A stretch of DNA of 38,517 nt, taken from Lachnospiraceae bacterium (lineage in GTDB: Bacteria > Bacillota > Clostridia > Lachnospirales > Lachnospiraceae). The DNA lies in assembly GCA_017526985.1 (NCBI GenBank), contig JAFXQR010000120.1, positions 1 to 38,517 on the forward strand. Reading direction: 5' to 3'. The notes beneath the pieces are model-generated. The model saw nothing but the letters and a program-made list of their open reading frames with translations. It was not told the origin of the DNA and made no database searches. The translations under genes were made by a program, and so were the position numbers. Positions 23,416 to 32,479 of the stretch are shown here, one piece after another; within the stretch, counting starts at the first letter, position 1, and each line of letters begins with the position of its first letter.

Positions 23416-24288
23416 ATGGCTAACATCTTCGATATGGCAAAAAAGGCAGCCAATAAGATATCAGATGAGGTAAATAAGAACAAATGGGATCATAACAGCA
23501 TCAATTCGGCGCTGTTTTCAAATGATTCTGAACTGGGCAAGTTTCCGGCAAATCCTTCAGCGGCACAGACCACATTTCAGCAGCCCAACACGGCAGCATC
23601 GGGGGGAATGGCAGGAACCGCAGCTCCCGTACCGGCGACAAATGCATCGGTAGCACCGACACCGGTTCCGGTGCAGAATCCGACAATGCTGAATAACGGA
23701 AGCGTGCAGGTACAGGCAGCGAGTAGTACCGCACCGACACCGGTACAACCAACTACATCGACGCCGACTCCTGCTGCAACACAGCCGCAGGGATATACCA
23801 AACCGGTATTTCGCTCACGGTTTGCAGGTCCGGTGAAATCCACACAGCCCGCAAGCACGAATTCGCTGGCGACGCTCCCGACGGTGGATGCTTCCCAGAA
23901 GATCAGTAACATCGGTAATGAAAATGTGCCCGGACAACCGGCTCCGGTACAAAATACACCTGCAGCAGATCCGGCAGCGCAGGTACCGGTGCAGCAGGTT
24001 CCTTATCAGGCACAGCCGGCAGTCGGACAGGCTGTTCCGGTACAGAATCCTTTATTACAGCCTGCGCAACCCGTGCAGAGCGTGATACCGGCGAACGGTT
24101 ATTGCTATTATGTACAGATCAAGCATACCAAGTCCTATCCGGCACCGAAGAGTATCGTGATGATGCGTTCTTGTGATCACGAATATGTATGGACAGATCA
24201 GCAGAGCGAGACGGCGAAACCGAATTATCCGGTCTGCCCGAGCTGCGGAAAAACTATCAGTCAGGTAAATACGGAAATGGATGACTAA
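23416..24288 (+). CDS. Low-complexity Pro/Gln/Ala-rich protein with C-terminal zinc-ribbon-like end
   Basis: A 290-residue protein of unknown function. Residues 1-40 form an amphipathic start (FDMAKKAANKISDEVNKNKW). Residues 45-225 are disordered low-complexity sequence made of Pro, Gln, Ala, Val and Thr. The last 65 residues are ordered: YCYYVQIKHTKSYPAPKS, a strand with CDHEYVW, then CPSCGK, giving a Cys/His set (CDH and CPSC) that could hold one zinc. There is no signal peptide or membrane segment. TTAGGGGG precedes the ATG. It is monocistronic, with its own promoter and a strong terminator. The layout suggests a cytoplasmic scaffold whose disordered arm links two small ends; that is inference. 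Confidence 0.75.
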   Translation: MANIFDMAKKAANKISDEVNKNKWDHNSINSALFSNDSELGKFPANPSAAQTTFQQPNTAASGGMAGTAAPVPATNASVAPTPVPVQNPTMLNNGSVQVQAASSTAPTPVQPTTSTPTPAATQPQGYTKPVFRSRFAGPVKSTQPASTNSLATLPTVDASQKISNIGNENVPGQPAPVQNTPAADPAAQVPVQQVPYQAQPAVGQAVPVQNPLLQPAQPVQSVIPANGYCYYVQIKHTKSYPAPKSIVMMRSCDHEYVWTDQQSETAKPNYPVCPSCGKTISQVNTEMDD

Positions 24289-24296
24289 AAAAAATA

Positions 24297-24324
24297 CCCG
24301 GATCGAAGGATCCGGGATTTTTTT
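24297..24324. terminator. Bidirectional terminator between convergent genes
   Basis: An 8-bp perfect stem CCCGGATC / GATCCGGG with loop GAAG is followed by seven T on the + strand and preceded by a run of A (24287-24294), which is a T tract for the - strand. It serves the zinc-ribbon gene and the convergent MutS-like gene. Confidence 0.92.
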
Positions 24325-24325
24325 A

Positions 24326-26071
24326 TTATTTCCCCGATTTGCCGGTGAGCATATCGTAGGTGACGCCGTATTTCTTGGCGATGTCTTCTGCGTAAGATTT
24401 TCCTTCCGGCGGGGCGACCATAACTTTAAACGAGCGCTCTCCGTTATGGGATTGTACCACCAGGGAAGCCGCTTTTCCGTGGCCGGCCGAGGTGGCCTTA
24501 TTCAGTTCCGGGATCTCATAAGCCAGTTTGTGCATATGGGTGTTGTAGATCACGCGGCAGTTTTTATCCAGAAGGGCCAGGACGGCATCTCTGGCGATAA
24601 AATAGCCTTCCTCAAAAGAAGTGGTGGAGAAGGTCTCGTTTAAGAGCAGCAGACTGCTGGCGGTTGCATTGGTATACAGATCTTTAAAGCGCTGGCATTC
24701 TTCGCCAAGTCGGCCCAGATCCATAGTTTTATCCTCGTCCGCCGGATAATGGGTATAGATGCAGTCCACCGGAGCAAAAGTAAATCCTTTACCGGGAACG
24801 GAGATACCGCATTGCGCCAGAGCGTAGAGCAGTCCGATGGCCTGTGTGATGGTGGTCTTACCGCCACGGTTGGCACCGGTCAGCAAAAACAGACTCTGCT
24901 CATCGGTAAAACTAAGGCTGTTCGGAACGATGCTTTCCGGCGTTTCTTCGGAGAGAGCAGCCAGTTTCAGATTGTAGATCCCCGTTGCAATCATCCGCGT
25001 ATGCTCAGAACCTTCCGCCAGTACATCCGGCTTGCAGAACAGATAGCCTTTTTCTTTTAAGGTATCCAGATACTCTGCCCAGCGGATATAGAAGATAAAT
25101 TCCGGGATCAGATCTGTTATGTGACCGATGCTTAGGGAGACATAGCGGGAAAGTACCTGCTCCAGCTTGCGTGTCACATGGGAGAGCATATGGCTGATGT
25201 CCTTGTCAAAATACTTGGTCACATAGCGTGTGGAATCCTTTTCCGGGGAAGTGGCCAGGGTAGCAGCAACCGCCGGGCCCAGCAGGGGCTGCCCCAGCGA
25301 AGCGGCAAACAGAGCTACATTATCCGAGGAAGGAAGAAAATCCAGAGCATTATTGGTGACGGGATGGAAGCGGAGAGAGCCATTCCAGTCGTTCCCTTCA
25401 CGGATTCCTTCTTTGGCAACGATAGCGTCTGCAAAATTGCCCAGAATACCGGAATTGCGGAATTCTTTATTGTTTACCGAGACGATACCGATACTGCTTG
25501 CCTCGAAATTGGTATTGAGATTGACACCGATGGTGACACTCTTTAAAGAGGAGGTATCGGCTTTTAGGGCAGCAATATCCTTCTTCAGTTCTTCAAAGGA
25601 TGAAGTATCATAAACAGCAGTGATGTAGTCTTTTAAACCAAGAAGAGCATCGGAATGAACATCATAATCATTTAGGCAGTCCCGGATGTTTTCCAGACAT
25701 TTGATATAATCATCCAGTTCACTCAGACGATGGAGCAGTTCCCACAGACCGGCTTTGATATCGTGATCTTTTTTGAAACTGCCGTAATCATTCAAAAACT
25801 GCACCTGATCCAGCAGCTTGATCATACGATCGCGGAATTCCGGGAAGCGGAGCAGATCATCAAAGCAATCGATGCGAAATTGGGATACCTTCGGGCTGTC
25901 AGTCATGGTACGCATCACCGATGAGATCATACCCCGCTCGTTGACTTTGGTTGTGAGTTTTTCACACAAAGCATCCAGTCCCAGATCGTGCCAGGCAGTG
26001 TCGGGCATTGCGTGATACTGTATGGTATCATCATTGGGAAACAGGATGCTGACCACTCTTTTTTTGGACAT
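24326..26071 (-). CDS. MutS-like ATPase (MutS domain V family protein)
   Basis: A 581-residue protein with the ATPase of mismatch-repair MutS but without its N-terminal mismatch-binding domain, so it is a MutS-related family member, not MutS1. Residues about 40-330 are helical (lever/clamp-like). The C-terminal ATPase shows Walker A as TGANRGGKTT (about 398-407), the Walker B strand ASSLLLLNETFSTTS, in which NE replaces the usual DE, and the switch motif VIYNTHMHKLAYE. It has no Smr nuclease tail, unlike MutS2. The start at 26071 follows GAAAGGA nine bases upstream; a longer frame up to 26101 lacks a binding site. A cre-like site lies about 50 bases before the ATG. Its DNA substrate and role are not known. 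Confidence 0.82.
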   Translation of the reverse strand: MSKKRVVSILFPNDDTIQYHAMPDTAWHDLGLDALCEKLTTKVNERGMISSVMRTMTDSPKVSQFRIDCFDDLLRFPEFRDRMIKLLDQVQFLNDYGSFKKDHDIKAGLWELLHRLSELDDYIKCLENIRDCLNDYDVHSDALLGLKDYITAVYDTSSFEELKKDIAALKADTSSLKSVTIGVNLNTNFEASSIGIVSVNNKEFRNSGILGNFADAIVAKEGIREGNDWNGSLRFHPVTNNALDFLPSSDNVALFAASLGQPLLGPAVAATLATSPEKDSTRYVTKYFDKDISHMLSHVTRKLEQVLSRYVSLSIGHITDLIPEFIFYIRWAEYLDTLKEKGYLFCKPDVLAEGSEHTRMIATGIYNLKLAALSEETPESIVPNSLSFTDEQSLFLLTGANRGGKTTITQAIGLLYALAQCGISVPGKGFTFAPVDCIYTHYPADEDKTMDLGRLGEECQRFKDLYTNATASSLLLLNETFSTTSFEEGYFIARDAVLALLDKNCRVIYNTHMHKLAYEIPELNKATSAGHGKAASLVVQSHNGERSFKVMVAPPEGKSYAEDIAKKYGVTYDMLTGKSGK

Positions 26072-26118
26072 AAGATATCTTCCTTTCTGATTAAGATCCA
26101 AGCGATGAAACGATAAGG

Positions 26119-26132
26119 TGAAAACGCTTACA
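26119..26132 (-). promoter_or_regulatory. CcpA cre site upstream of the MutS-like gene
   Basis: On the - strand the 14-mer TGTAAGCGTTTTCA fits the cre consensus TGWNANCGNTNWCA at every position. It lies just downstream of a weak - strand promoter (TTTACA 26172-26167, 19 bp, TATTTT 26147-26142), where CcpA binding would block transcription. On the + strand it is upstream of TTGAAA-17-TATACT (26139-26167), which points into the antisense of the next gene. Confidence 0.6.
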
Positions 26133-26191
26133 GTTTTCTTGAAAATACCATTTGCGGATGATATACTGTAAACATTGATGGTTATGTCAGG

Positions 26192-26809
26192 TCAAAATAG
26201 TGTCATCTGCTTCGGAATTTCCACAGCCTCCAGGGCGGAGGGATCATAATTGAGTGCGCTGATCGCCGCCAGGAAGAACAATAGGAAAAAGAATGGAATG
26301 CCCTTGAGATATCCCTTGATATCCGCACCGGACATATCCATATGAAGCAGAATGCAGAAGAACAGAAAGCCTAACAAAATATAGGCCCAAACAGGTAATA
26401 TACCGATCTTGAAGGAATAAAGGATGATCGTCTCGCCGATCAGGCCGGTGATCACAGGAGCGCATGCGGAAAAGGAAAGCTGCAGCCATTTGAGCGGCAG
26501 TGGCCCCCGGGGGATCATTTCGACAGAACCCAGCGTATCTTTTTGTTTGTGATAGAGCACGATCTTTTTGATCTTGGCTCCGGTGATAAAGGCGAACAGG
26601 GCGTGAGAGAGTTCGTGATAGCAGACGCCGGGAAAGGTCAGGGTATTGGCGATAAACAGAAACAGTTTTCCGGAATGATCGATCAGACCAAGCAATGCAC
26701 TGAGCAGTCTGGTGACAAACAGATTGATCAGAAATCCGGTGAGAGGGATCGCAACGATGATCCCAAGAGAGATCAATGCGCTGTATTTTAAGAGTTCGGA
26801 TGTTTCCAT
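26192..26809 (-). CDS. M50-like membrane zinc metalloprotease family protein
   Basis: A 205-residue integral membrane protein. About five hydrophobic segments are visible (near 8-30, 48-62, 112-130, 133-152 and 168-185). The third-quarter start holds a membrane-embedded zinc motif HELSH in VCYHELSHALFAFITGAKI, as in site-2-type (M50) peptidases, and MDMSGADIKG further on could supply the acidic third ligand. After HELSH, the beta hairpin LGSVEMIPRGPLPLKWLQLS also resembles that family. Whether it cuts a membrane substrate is unknown; it is shorter than typical RseP-like proteases and lacks a PDZ domain. AGGAAAG lies 12 bases before the ATG. A TATAAT-like -10 is seen upstream (26844-26849, - strand). 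Confidence 0.75.
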   Translation of the reverse strand: METSELLKYSALISLGIIVAIPLTGFLINLFVTRLLSALLGLIDHSGKLFLFIANTLTFPGVCYHELSHALFAFITGAKIKKIVLYHKQKDTLGSVEMIPRGPLPLKWLQLSFSACAPVITGLIGETIILYSFKIGILPVWAYILLGFLFFCILLHMDMSGADIKGYLKGIPFFFLLFFLAAISALNYDPSALEAVEIPKQMTLF

Positions 26810-26977
26810 AAAAGATACCAGCTTTCCTAACAGGCAGTTATCATTATAATACTTCAGAATCCTGCGTTTTTTTAGATACTGCTTAATGCTTTATTTGGAT
26901 ATTATTATACCCGAAAACCAAAGTGTTTGCCATAATAGATTTTGGGATTTTAAGTCTCTATCATATAAGGAGCGGAT

Positions 26978-27754
26978 ATGACGATCGAGGATCATACAAA
27001 AGAACTTGCAGCGATCACGGTGAAAAAAGCAAAGATCGTGACGCCGGAAGGAAGTGAAAATACTGTGGAGGACACGCTGATCCACGAGCATTTTCTGGAA
27101 GTGAGCGTGAACGGCTACGCGGCATTTCGCCTATCCTGCACGGCGGAGCATCTGCAGGAGCTGGTGATCGGGAGGTTATATACGGAGGGACTGATCGCGT
27201 CCGTTAACGATATCGGGAGATTGTTTTTTTGCGGTAAAGGAAACATCGCGGAAGTGACACTGGCGGAAAACATTACCTTTCAGCCCTATCAGGGGACGGA
27301 GCCGACATGCTGTGCCGGGAATCGGCAGTTATTGGCAGGAAGGGATCAGGTGTTGCAACCGTTACCGCCTGCTGTGGTGGATCGGGAAGCGGTCTTTGCG
27401 CTGGCCGGATATTTTCAGCGGGATTCCAAACTGCACCGCAGCACCAGCGGAACCCACAGCTGCTATTTATATCTGCGGGGGGGCGAGATCACAGGCTTTG
27501 AGGATATCAGCCGGCACAATGCGCTGGACAAAGCGGTAGGGCATATGCTGCTTGCCGGAGCAGACCCCGCCGGATGTATGCTTTACACTACAGGGCGTGT
27601 ACCGGTGGATATGGTACAGAAAACAGTGATGTCCCGTGTGCCGGTACTTGTCAGCAAATCGGTCCCCACCGACGAGGCCGTAACCCTCGCAGCGGAGTAC
27701 CACCTGCACCTGCTCTGCAAGGCCTGGCCGGACAGCTACACAGTGTATGTGTAG
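26978..27754 (+). CDS. fdhD: Formate dehydrogenase accessory sulfurtransferase FdhD
   Basis: FdhD delivers sulfur from a cysteine desulfurase to the molybdenum cofactor of formate dehydrogenase. The 258-residue protein shows the family core: LQELVIGRLYTEGLI, the cysteine loop PTCCAGN with C111-C112, SGTHSCYLY, EDISRHNALDKAVGHML, and TTGRVPVDMVQKTVMSRVPVLVSKSVPTDEAV. The cysteine loop lacks the E. coli CxxC form but adjacent cysteines are seen in clostridial members. AAGGAG precedes the ATG. It heads the region that later contains moeA, mobAB, moaC and modAB, which supports a Mo- or W-dependent formate dehydrogenase in this organism; the enzyme itself is not in the window. Confidence 0.92.
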   Translation: MTIEDHTKELAAITVKKAKIVTPEGSENTVEDTLIHEHFLEVSVNGYAAFRLSCTAEHLQELVIGRLYTEGLIASVNDIGRLFFCGKGNIAEVTLAENITFQPYQGTEPTCCAGNRQLLAGRDQVLQPLPPAVVDREAVFALAGYFQRDSKLHRSTSGTHSCYLYLRGGEITGFEDISRHNALDKAVGHMLLAGADPAGCMLYTTGRVPVDMVQKTVMSRVPVLVSKSVPTDEAVTLAAEYHLHLLCKAWPDSYTVYV

Positions 27755-27789
27755 CCGGCACATTTGTTATATTGAAAGAGAGTATATTT

Positions 27790-28554
27790 ATGGCTATTTA
27801 TGCTGCTTCAGATTTACACGGATATTACGATTTGTTTATGAAAGGTCTGGATCGGATCGGTTTCTCTGATACGGACTACTTGTATGTTATCGGAGATGCG
27901 ATCGATCGCGGTCCGGATGGGATAAAACTTCTTAAGCTGATCCAGAAAAATAAGAATATGGATCTGCTTCTGGGTAACCATGAGCTGATGATGTTATATT
28001 CGGTCCATTCCGGCGGAAAACCGATATGTGACGGTATCGAAGCGGATATCTGGCTGGGATATAACGGGGGCAAGGTTACGCTCCGTGATTATCTGGAGCT
28101 ATCGGATTCGGCGCGTATACGACTGCTTGGCTGGCTGAGAAACCGATATGTTACCAAAACGGTGGAAGTAAACGGCAAAACATTCTGTTTAACACACTCG
28201 TATTTTAATGAAGAATTGATCAATAAGAGATATCGGTATGCAGATCCTTGCCTTGTCTATGAGGTTGTCTGGAACTCGGTATATCGTGAAGATAGCAATA
28301 CTTATGGGCAGGATCCGTATTCCAAATATGACTACACCTTTGTGACCGGCCATGTTCCCATCCAGTATGCCCGAAGGGAGTTGCCTGCCGATCAGGTGAC
28401 GCCGGGGTTATCTGCTTTATGGAACAACAATATGGCGGATATCGATGGCGGATGCAGCTATGGCGAAGACTTTTACGACGGAACCAAAGCGCGCGAGAAC
28501 GGAATGCTATTCCTTCGCTTGGATGATCTGAAAGAGTTTCCCATCCGATTTTGA
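27790..28554 (+). CDS. PPP-family metallophosphatase
   Basis: A 254-residue serine/threonine phosphatase-type (calcineurin-like) hydrolase. The metal motifs are SDLHGYYD (7-14), GDAIDRGPDG and GNHELMMLY, then CLTHSYFNEE and TGHVPIQYA supply the distal histidines. This is the pattern of bacterial PPP/ApaH/PrpE-like enzymes that remove phosphate from proteins or nucleotides. A longer frame reaches back to 27574 inside fdhD, but MAIYAASDLHG at 27790 is the natural start and AGAGAG lies just upstream. It is 35 bases after fdhD and could be co-transcribed. The substrate is unknown. Confidence 0.88.
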   Translation: MAIYAASDLHGYYDLFMKGLDRIGFSDTDYLYVIGDAIDRGPDGIKLLKLIQKNKNMDLLLGNHELMMLYSVHSGGKPICDGIEADIWLGYNGGKVTLRDYLELSDSARIRLLGWLRNRYVTKTVEVNGKTFCLTHSYFNEELINKRYRYADPCLVYEVVWNSVYREDSNTYGQDPYSKYDYTFVTGHVPIQYARRELPADQVTPGLSALWNNNMADIDGGCSYGEDFYDGTKARENGMLFLRLDDLKEFPIRF

Positions 28555-28573
28555 AAAATAGGGACTAACCATA

Positions 28574-28614
28574 GGGACGGTTCTCCGGCAAGAAGCTAGC
28601 CAGAGAACCGTCCC
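28574..28614. repeat. REP-like hairpin (GGGACGGTTCTC type)
   Basis: GGGACGGTTCTC and GAGAACCGTCCC form a perfect 12-bp stem with a 17-base loop. This sequence resembles a hairpin family that I recall as dispersed in Clostridia and related to RAYT-type REP elements. With no T tract directly after it, termination would be weak. No transposase is near. Confidence 0.7.
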
Positions 28615-28718
28615 CGTGGCATGTTTTCTCTGTTATTCCCATATTTTCGATATTAAATTTATATAAAATTCCATATTTGCAAATCATAGAATTATGGTAA
28701 AATAAATAATTGAGAGTG

Positions 28719-28732
28719 TGTAAGCGCTTACA
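28719..28732. promoter_or_regulatory. Perfect CcpA cre palindrome upstream of the pectate lyase
   Basis: TGTAAGCGCTTACA is a fully symmetric 14-bp cre site, 22 bases before the lyase ATG and just downstream of a -10-like TAAAAT (28698-28703). Bound CcpA would block the promoter when preferred sugars are present. Confidence 0.85.
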
Positions 28733-28753
28733 TTTATGAGGAAGGGGTAAAAA

Positions 28754-31700
28754 ATGTTTCAGAAGAAGGTACGAGGATTCAACAACAGACAGATGATCCG
28801 ACGGCGGAGGATCGGCGGGCGGATCGTTGCCGGCGCTATGGCGTTTGGAATGAGCTTTGGTTCACTGGCGGGGGCGATGCCATTTAGCGTTCCGATGCTG
28901 GTATTGGCGGAAGATGAAAAGACCGTGATTGAGTTTAATGCCAGTACCTTGCCGGATGGCGATATCAAGTCCACCATGGTGGTCGGGGATTTTACCTTGA
29001 TCGCAAATGCTACTTATGCCTATACGGTAGATGCAAACAGTAAACAGTCGGCAGATGGCAGTCTGACCTTTACGAAGCGTCTGAAGTCCAATGGCGCAAC
29101 AACCGATAATAACCGTACCATCAACTTTTTTGCCCCGGGCCCCGGGACACTTGAATTGTATATGCTGAGCGCAAACAGCAGCGAGACCGGACGAAAGCTG
29201 GGGTTGTACAATGACAGCATGGTGTTGGTGGGCGGCCAGGAATATAAGGCACCCGGATCAGCAGCGGAAGGCGGTGTGCTGGAGCCGTTTACTTTTGAGG
29301 TGGAGGAAGCCGGTTCCTATCAGTTCCGTGTGGATGCCGGTATCAATGTATATTATATAAAAGGGGAATTTACCGGGAAAGCAGAAGCGCCTGCGCAGCG
29401 TGCGGCTTGGGATACCGTAGAAAAACCGACGATCGAAAATGTGGAGATCAATGAAAACGGAACGATTGATGTAGAGGTTTCTGCCGAGCTGGGACTGGAT
29501 GGTGCGGATTATGTACGTGTCTTTGCCATGCAGGATGGTTTTGAAGTGACCAGTGCGCTTTATGAGGGCGAAACCGTCACGCTGGCGCCGAATTTTGAAG
29601 GGGATTATCAGATCGTTCCGGTTGCTTACCGAAGCGGGTGTGAGGATAAAACGGGTCTCTTCAAAGTGGTGAAGGAATATAAACTGCCGTTGGCAGCACC
29701 GGAGATCCGCTGGATCGATAACCGGGGCAACGGGACGGTTTATATCGACTGGCTGGATCTGGATGTGGATCGCTTTGAACTGGCTTACGGGCCGGCAGGG
29801 GGCGAAATGCAGACAGTGACAGATCTGGAGGATACGGCGGGAGATTATACGCTGACCGGCCTGGAAGAAGGACAGGAATATACCGTGTCCGTAAAGGCAT
29901 ATGCGGATGACCGTTCTTCTGAATACAGCAAAAACTTTACCGTAGGGGAAGCAGAGCAGCAATGGTATGTAGCATGCTTTGGCTCTGCGACCAGCGGCGT
30001 GGCTACAGTTAACGGGCAGGAGATCGAGATCAAAAGCGCAGCAGAGGCGACACCGGCAGAGGATGTAACAAACGGTAACGGAAGCGTTGCGTTTGCTTCC
30101 GCACAGAATGGTAAGGTGGCAGATTCGGAGGACGGATTTTTCTATTATTACACCAAGATCGACCCCAATACGGAAAACTTTAAGATCTCTGCTACTTTTA
30201 CCGTGACAGATGTAACAGACGGCCCGGATAATCAGACCGGCTACGGTATCTATGCAACGGATATGGAAGGACTGGGATCCAAGGATACCAAGTATTTTAA
30301 TTCCGTGGCGGTAGGCCAGTACAAGATGAAAGGCGGCGGATATCACTCCCACGGAGCGCGACTGGTAAGTGGATACACAACTGCAGATACCACCAATGTG
30401 GCCGGGGATGAGCGAAATCTGCGCAGCAATGATCTGTTTTCTGTGGTGAATAAAGAGGATACGGTAAATGTCGGTGACAGTTTCACCTACACCCTGGAAA
30501 AGACGGATACCCGGTATATCGCGAGAATGGAAGGGACTGACGGAGAGATCGCTTTTGACGGTACCGATGTACTGATGAAGATGGATGACGGTTCCGTCTG
30601 TGTAGGTGTTATGTCTGCGCGTAAAGTAGGTGTGGAGATCACGGATATCAGCTTTGAAAAGAGCGCCGGACAGGTGCTGGGTGAGTCTGTGACTTTGATC
30701 GATCCTATGGTCAAATTCTATAATAGCGAGACTGCGGGAAGCGAACAGATCGAACTGATCGCGGCAGCAAATGTGGAAGGGAAATTGAGCATCACGGCAG
30801 CCGATGGCAGTGTGGTCGGAGATGCGCAGATCGATCTGGAAGAGGGAAAGTTTGTAAAACTGCCGGTGACGCTCACGGAGGGCGCGAATGCCTATCATTA
30901 TTCTTTCACTCCGGATGCAGGCAGAAAGGACCTGGCCGCAACAGAGACGATCAACGGCGATGTGCAGATTGTGTTCCATCGTCTGGGAAACGAAGGTGAG
31001 AGTATGTATGTGGCACCGGACGGTACAGCGCAGGGACTGGGAACCAAAGAAAGTCCGCTGGATCTGCAGTCTGCTTTGGATTACGCGCAGCCCGGTCAGG
31101 TGATCGTTATGATGGACGGCATTTACGAGCCGGAAAAAGATTATGTGATCGGTCGGAATGTGAATGGCCGGGAAGATGCCATGATCACACTGATGGCAGA
31201 GAACACCGGAAAGGCGGTGATCAGCGGAAGCAAAGATCATGGTTCTTCTTCGCTGCTTTCCATCGTGGGAAGTTACTGGCATGTATTCGGGCTGGAAGTA
31301 AAGGACGGTTCAGCCAAGGGGATCAGTGTGTGCGGTAATCACAATATCGTAGAGATGTGTGTGATCCATAATGTGGGTAATTCCGGTTTACAGATCAGCC
31401 GTTATTCCGGAGAATATAACGATGCGGAGATGTGGCCGTCGGACAATCTGATCAAAAACTGTGAAGCTTACGACTGCTGTGATGAGGCGCGCAATGATGC
31501 GGACGGATTTGCGGCAAAACTGACCTGTGGGGAAGGAAATACCTTTTTAGGCTGTATCTCACATCACAATATCGATGATGGCTGGGATCTGTACGCAAAG
31601 TCCACGACCGGTTCCATCGGCGCGGTGAAGATCGAGAACTGCATTGCCTACAGTAATGGTTTCCTGACAACGGATGATCCGACGGATCCGAATGTGGAGT

Positions 31701-32413
31701 TTGGCGAAGGAAACGGATTTAAGCTGGGCGGTGAGAATATGTATGGCGGACACATTTTGCTGAATTGTGTATCGTTTAACAATTATGCCAAGGGTATTAC
31801 CAGCAACTCCTGTCCGGATTGCAGTATTTCCTATTGCACCGCATACAATAATTCACTGAACGGATCGGCTTACAATGTGAGTCTGTATACCCGTACTTCC
31901 AACAAGAAAGCCTGGACGGTGAACGGTATGCTGTCCTTTGCGGATAACGGAACGACTACAGCGGAGCTGGGTTCTTCCAATGGTATTCTGTATTCGTTAA
32001 GAAGTGAGGATAACTACTTCTTTGACGGTGCGGCATCCTATAACAACAAGGGGATCAAGGCATCCGCTGCGTGGTTTGAAAATACGGATGTAACGGTACT
32101 TCCCAGTCGAAATGCAGACGGCAGTATCGATATGCATGGATTGCTGGTGCCGACCTCAGATTGTCCTGCAAATGCGGCAGCAAGGATCGTAGTGGCCGGG
32201 CCGAAGGCGATATCGGAACAGCCCGCCATCACCACGGTGGTGTCGATCACACCGCTGCCACAGGAAAGTGTGGCGGAAGTACCGGCAAACGGAGGGCTGG
32301 CAGCGGACGAACCGGCAGGCGGAAACGGTGGTGCCATCGCGTTGGGAATCTGTGGTGCTGTGGCTGCAGCGGCAGTAGTTTTGACCAGAAGAAAAAAGGA
32401 TAAGAAAGATTGA
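28754..32413 (+). CDS. Surface-anchored multidomain pectate lyase (PL9)
   Basis: A 1219-residue secreted enzyme that cleaves pectin or homogalacturonan by beta-elimination. Order: a long basic signal peptide (to about residue 53), a beta-sandwich domain (55-205), two Ig/FnIII-like domains (about 215-400, the second ending SKNFTVGE), a LamG/DUF1349-like beta-sandwich (405-640), another Ig-like domain (645-745), then a right-handed beta-helix (750-1130). In the helix, D917, D941, D942 and D945 have the spacing of the calcium ligands of Pel9A, and K990 in GFKLGG matches its catalytic lysine. The C-terminus is a hydrophobic helix plus RRKKDKKD without an LPxTG motif, so it is membrane-anchored rather than sortase-linked. 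GAGGAAGGGG precedes the ATG. The upstream cre predicts catabolite repression. Confidence 0.9.
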   Translation: MFQKKVRGFNNRQMIRRRRIGGRIVAGAMAFGMSFGSLAGAMPFSVPMLVLAEDEKTVIEFNASTLPDGDIKSTMVVGDFTLIANATYAYTVDANSKQSADGSLTFTKRLKSNGATTDNNRTINFFAPGPGTLELYMLSANSSETGRKLGLYNDSMVLVGGQEYKAPGSAAEGGVLEPFTFEVEEAGSYQFRVDAGINVYYIKGEFTGKAEAPAQRAAWDTVEKPTIENVEINENGTIDVEVSAELGLDGADYVRVFAMQDGFEVTSALYEGETVTLAPNFEGDYQIVPVAYRSGCEDKTGLFKVVKEYKLPLAAPEIRWIDNRGNGTVYIDWLDLDVDRFELAYGPAGGEMQTVTDLEDTAGDYTLTGLEEGQEYTVSVKAYADDRSSEYSKNFTVGEAEQQWYVACFGSATSGVATVNGQEIEIKSAAEATPAEDVTNGNGSVAFASAQNGKVADSEDGFFYYYTKIDPNTENFKISATFTVTDVTDGPDNQTGYGIYATDMEGLGSKDTKYFNSVAVGQYKMKGGGYHSHGARLVSGYTTADTTNVAGDERNLRSNDLFSVVNKEDTVNVGDSFTYTLEKTDTRYIARMEGTDGEIAFDGTDVLMKMDDGSVCVGVMSARKVGVEITDISFEKSAGQVLGESVTLIDPMVKFYNSETAGSEQIELIAAANVEGKLSITAADGSVVGDAQIDLEEGKFVKLPVTLTEGANAYHYSFTPDAGRKDLAATETINGDVQIVFHRLGNEGESMYVAPDGTAQGLGTKESPLDLQSALDYAQPGQVIVMMDGIYEPEKDYVIGRNVNGREDAMITLMAENTGKAVISGSKDHGSSSLLSIVGSYWHVFGLEVKDGSAKGISVCGNHNIVEMCVIHNVGNSGLQISRYSGEYNDAEMWPSDNLIKNCEAYDCCDEARNDADGFAAKLTCGEGNTFLGCISHHNIDDGWDLYAKSTTGSIGAVKIENCIAYSNGFLTTDDPTDPNVEFGEGNGFKLGGENMYGGHILLNCVSFNNYAKGITSNSCPDCSISYCTAYNNSLNGSAYNVSLYTRTSNKKAWTVNGMLSFADNGTTTAELGSSNGILYSLRSEDNYFFDGAASYNNKGIKASAAWFENTDVTVLPSRNADGSIDMHGLLVPTSDCPANAAARIVVAGPKAISEQPAITTVVSITPLPQESVAEVPANGGLAADEPAGGNGGAIALGICGAVAAAAVVLTRRKKDKKD

Positions 32414-32429
32414 TGATCGGGTAAAAATG

Positions 32430-32458
32430 TTGCTATCCAAAGGGCAGAATAGTAAAAT
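32430..32458 (+). promoter_or_regulatory. Putative promoter of moeA
   Basis: TTGCTA (32430-32435), 17 bp, TAAAAT (32453-32458), 22 bases before the moeA ATG. It separates the molybdenum genes from the lyase. Confidence 0.55.
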
Positions 32459-32479
32459 GAAAGCCTAAGGAGAGTGGTT

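Noticed and set aside
24281-25924. Several + strand open frames opposite the MutS-like gene
   Set aside because: They overlap the conserved Walker A and Walker B regions in antisense and show no motifs.
29258-31282. A 674-codon open frame on the - strand inside the pectate lyase
   Set aside because: It mirrors the lyase codons; its protein is rich in His, Arg, Cys and Ile with no domain pattern, and the + strand frame has signal peptide, domains and catalytic residues.
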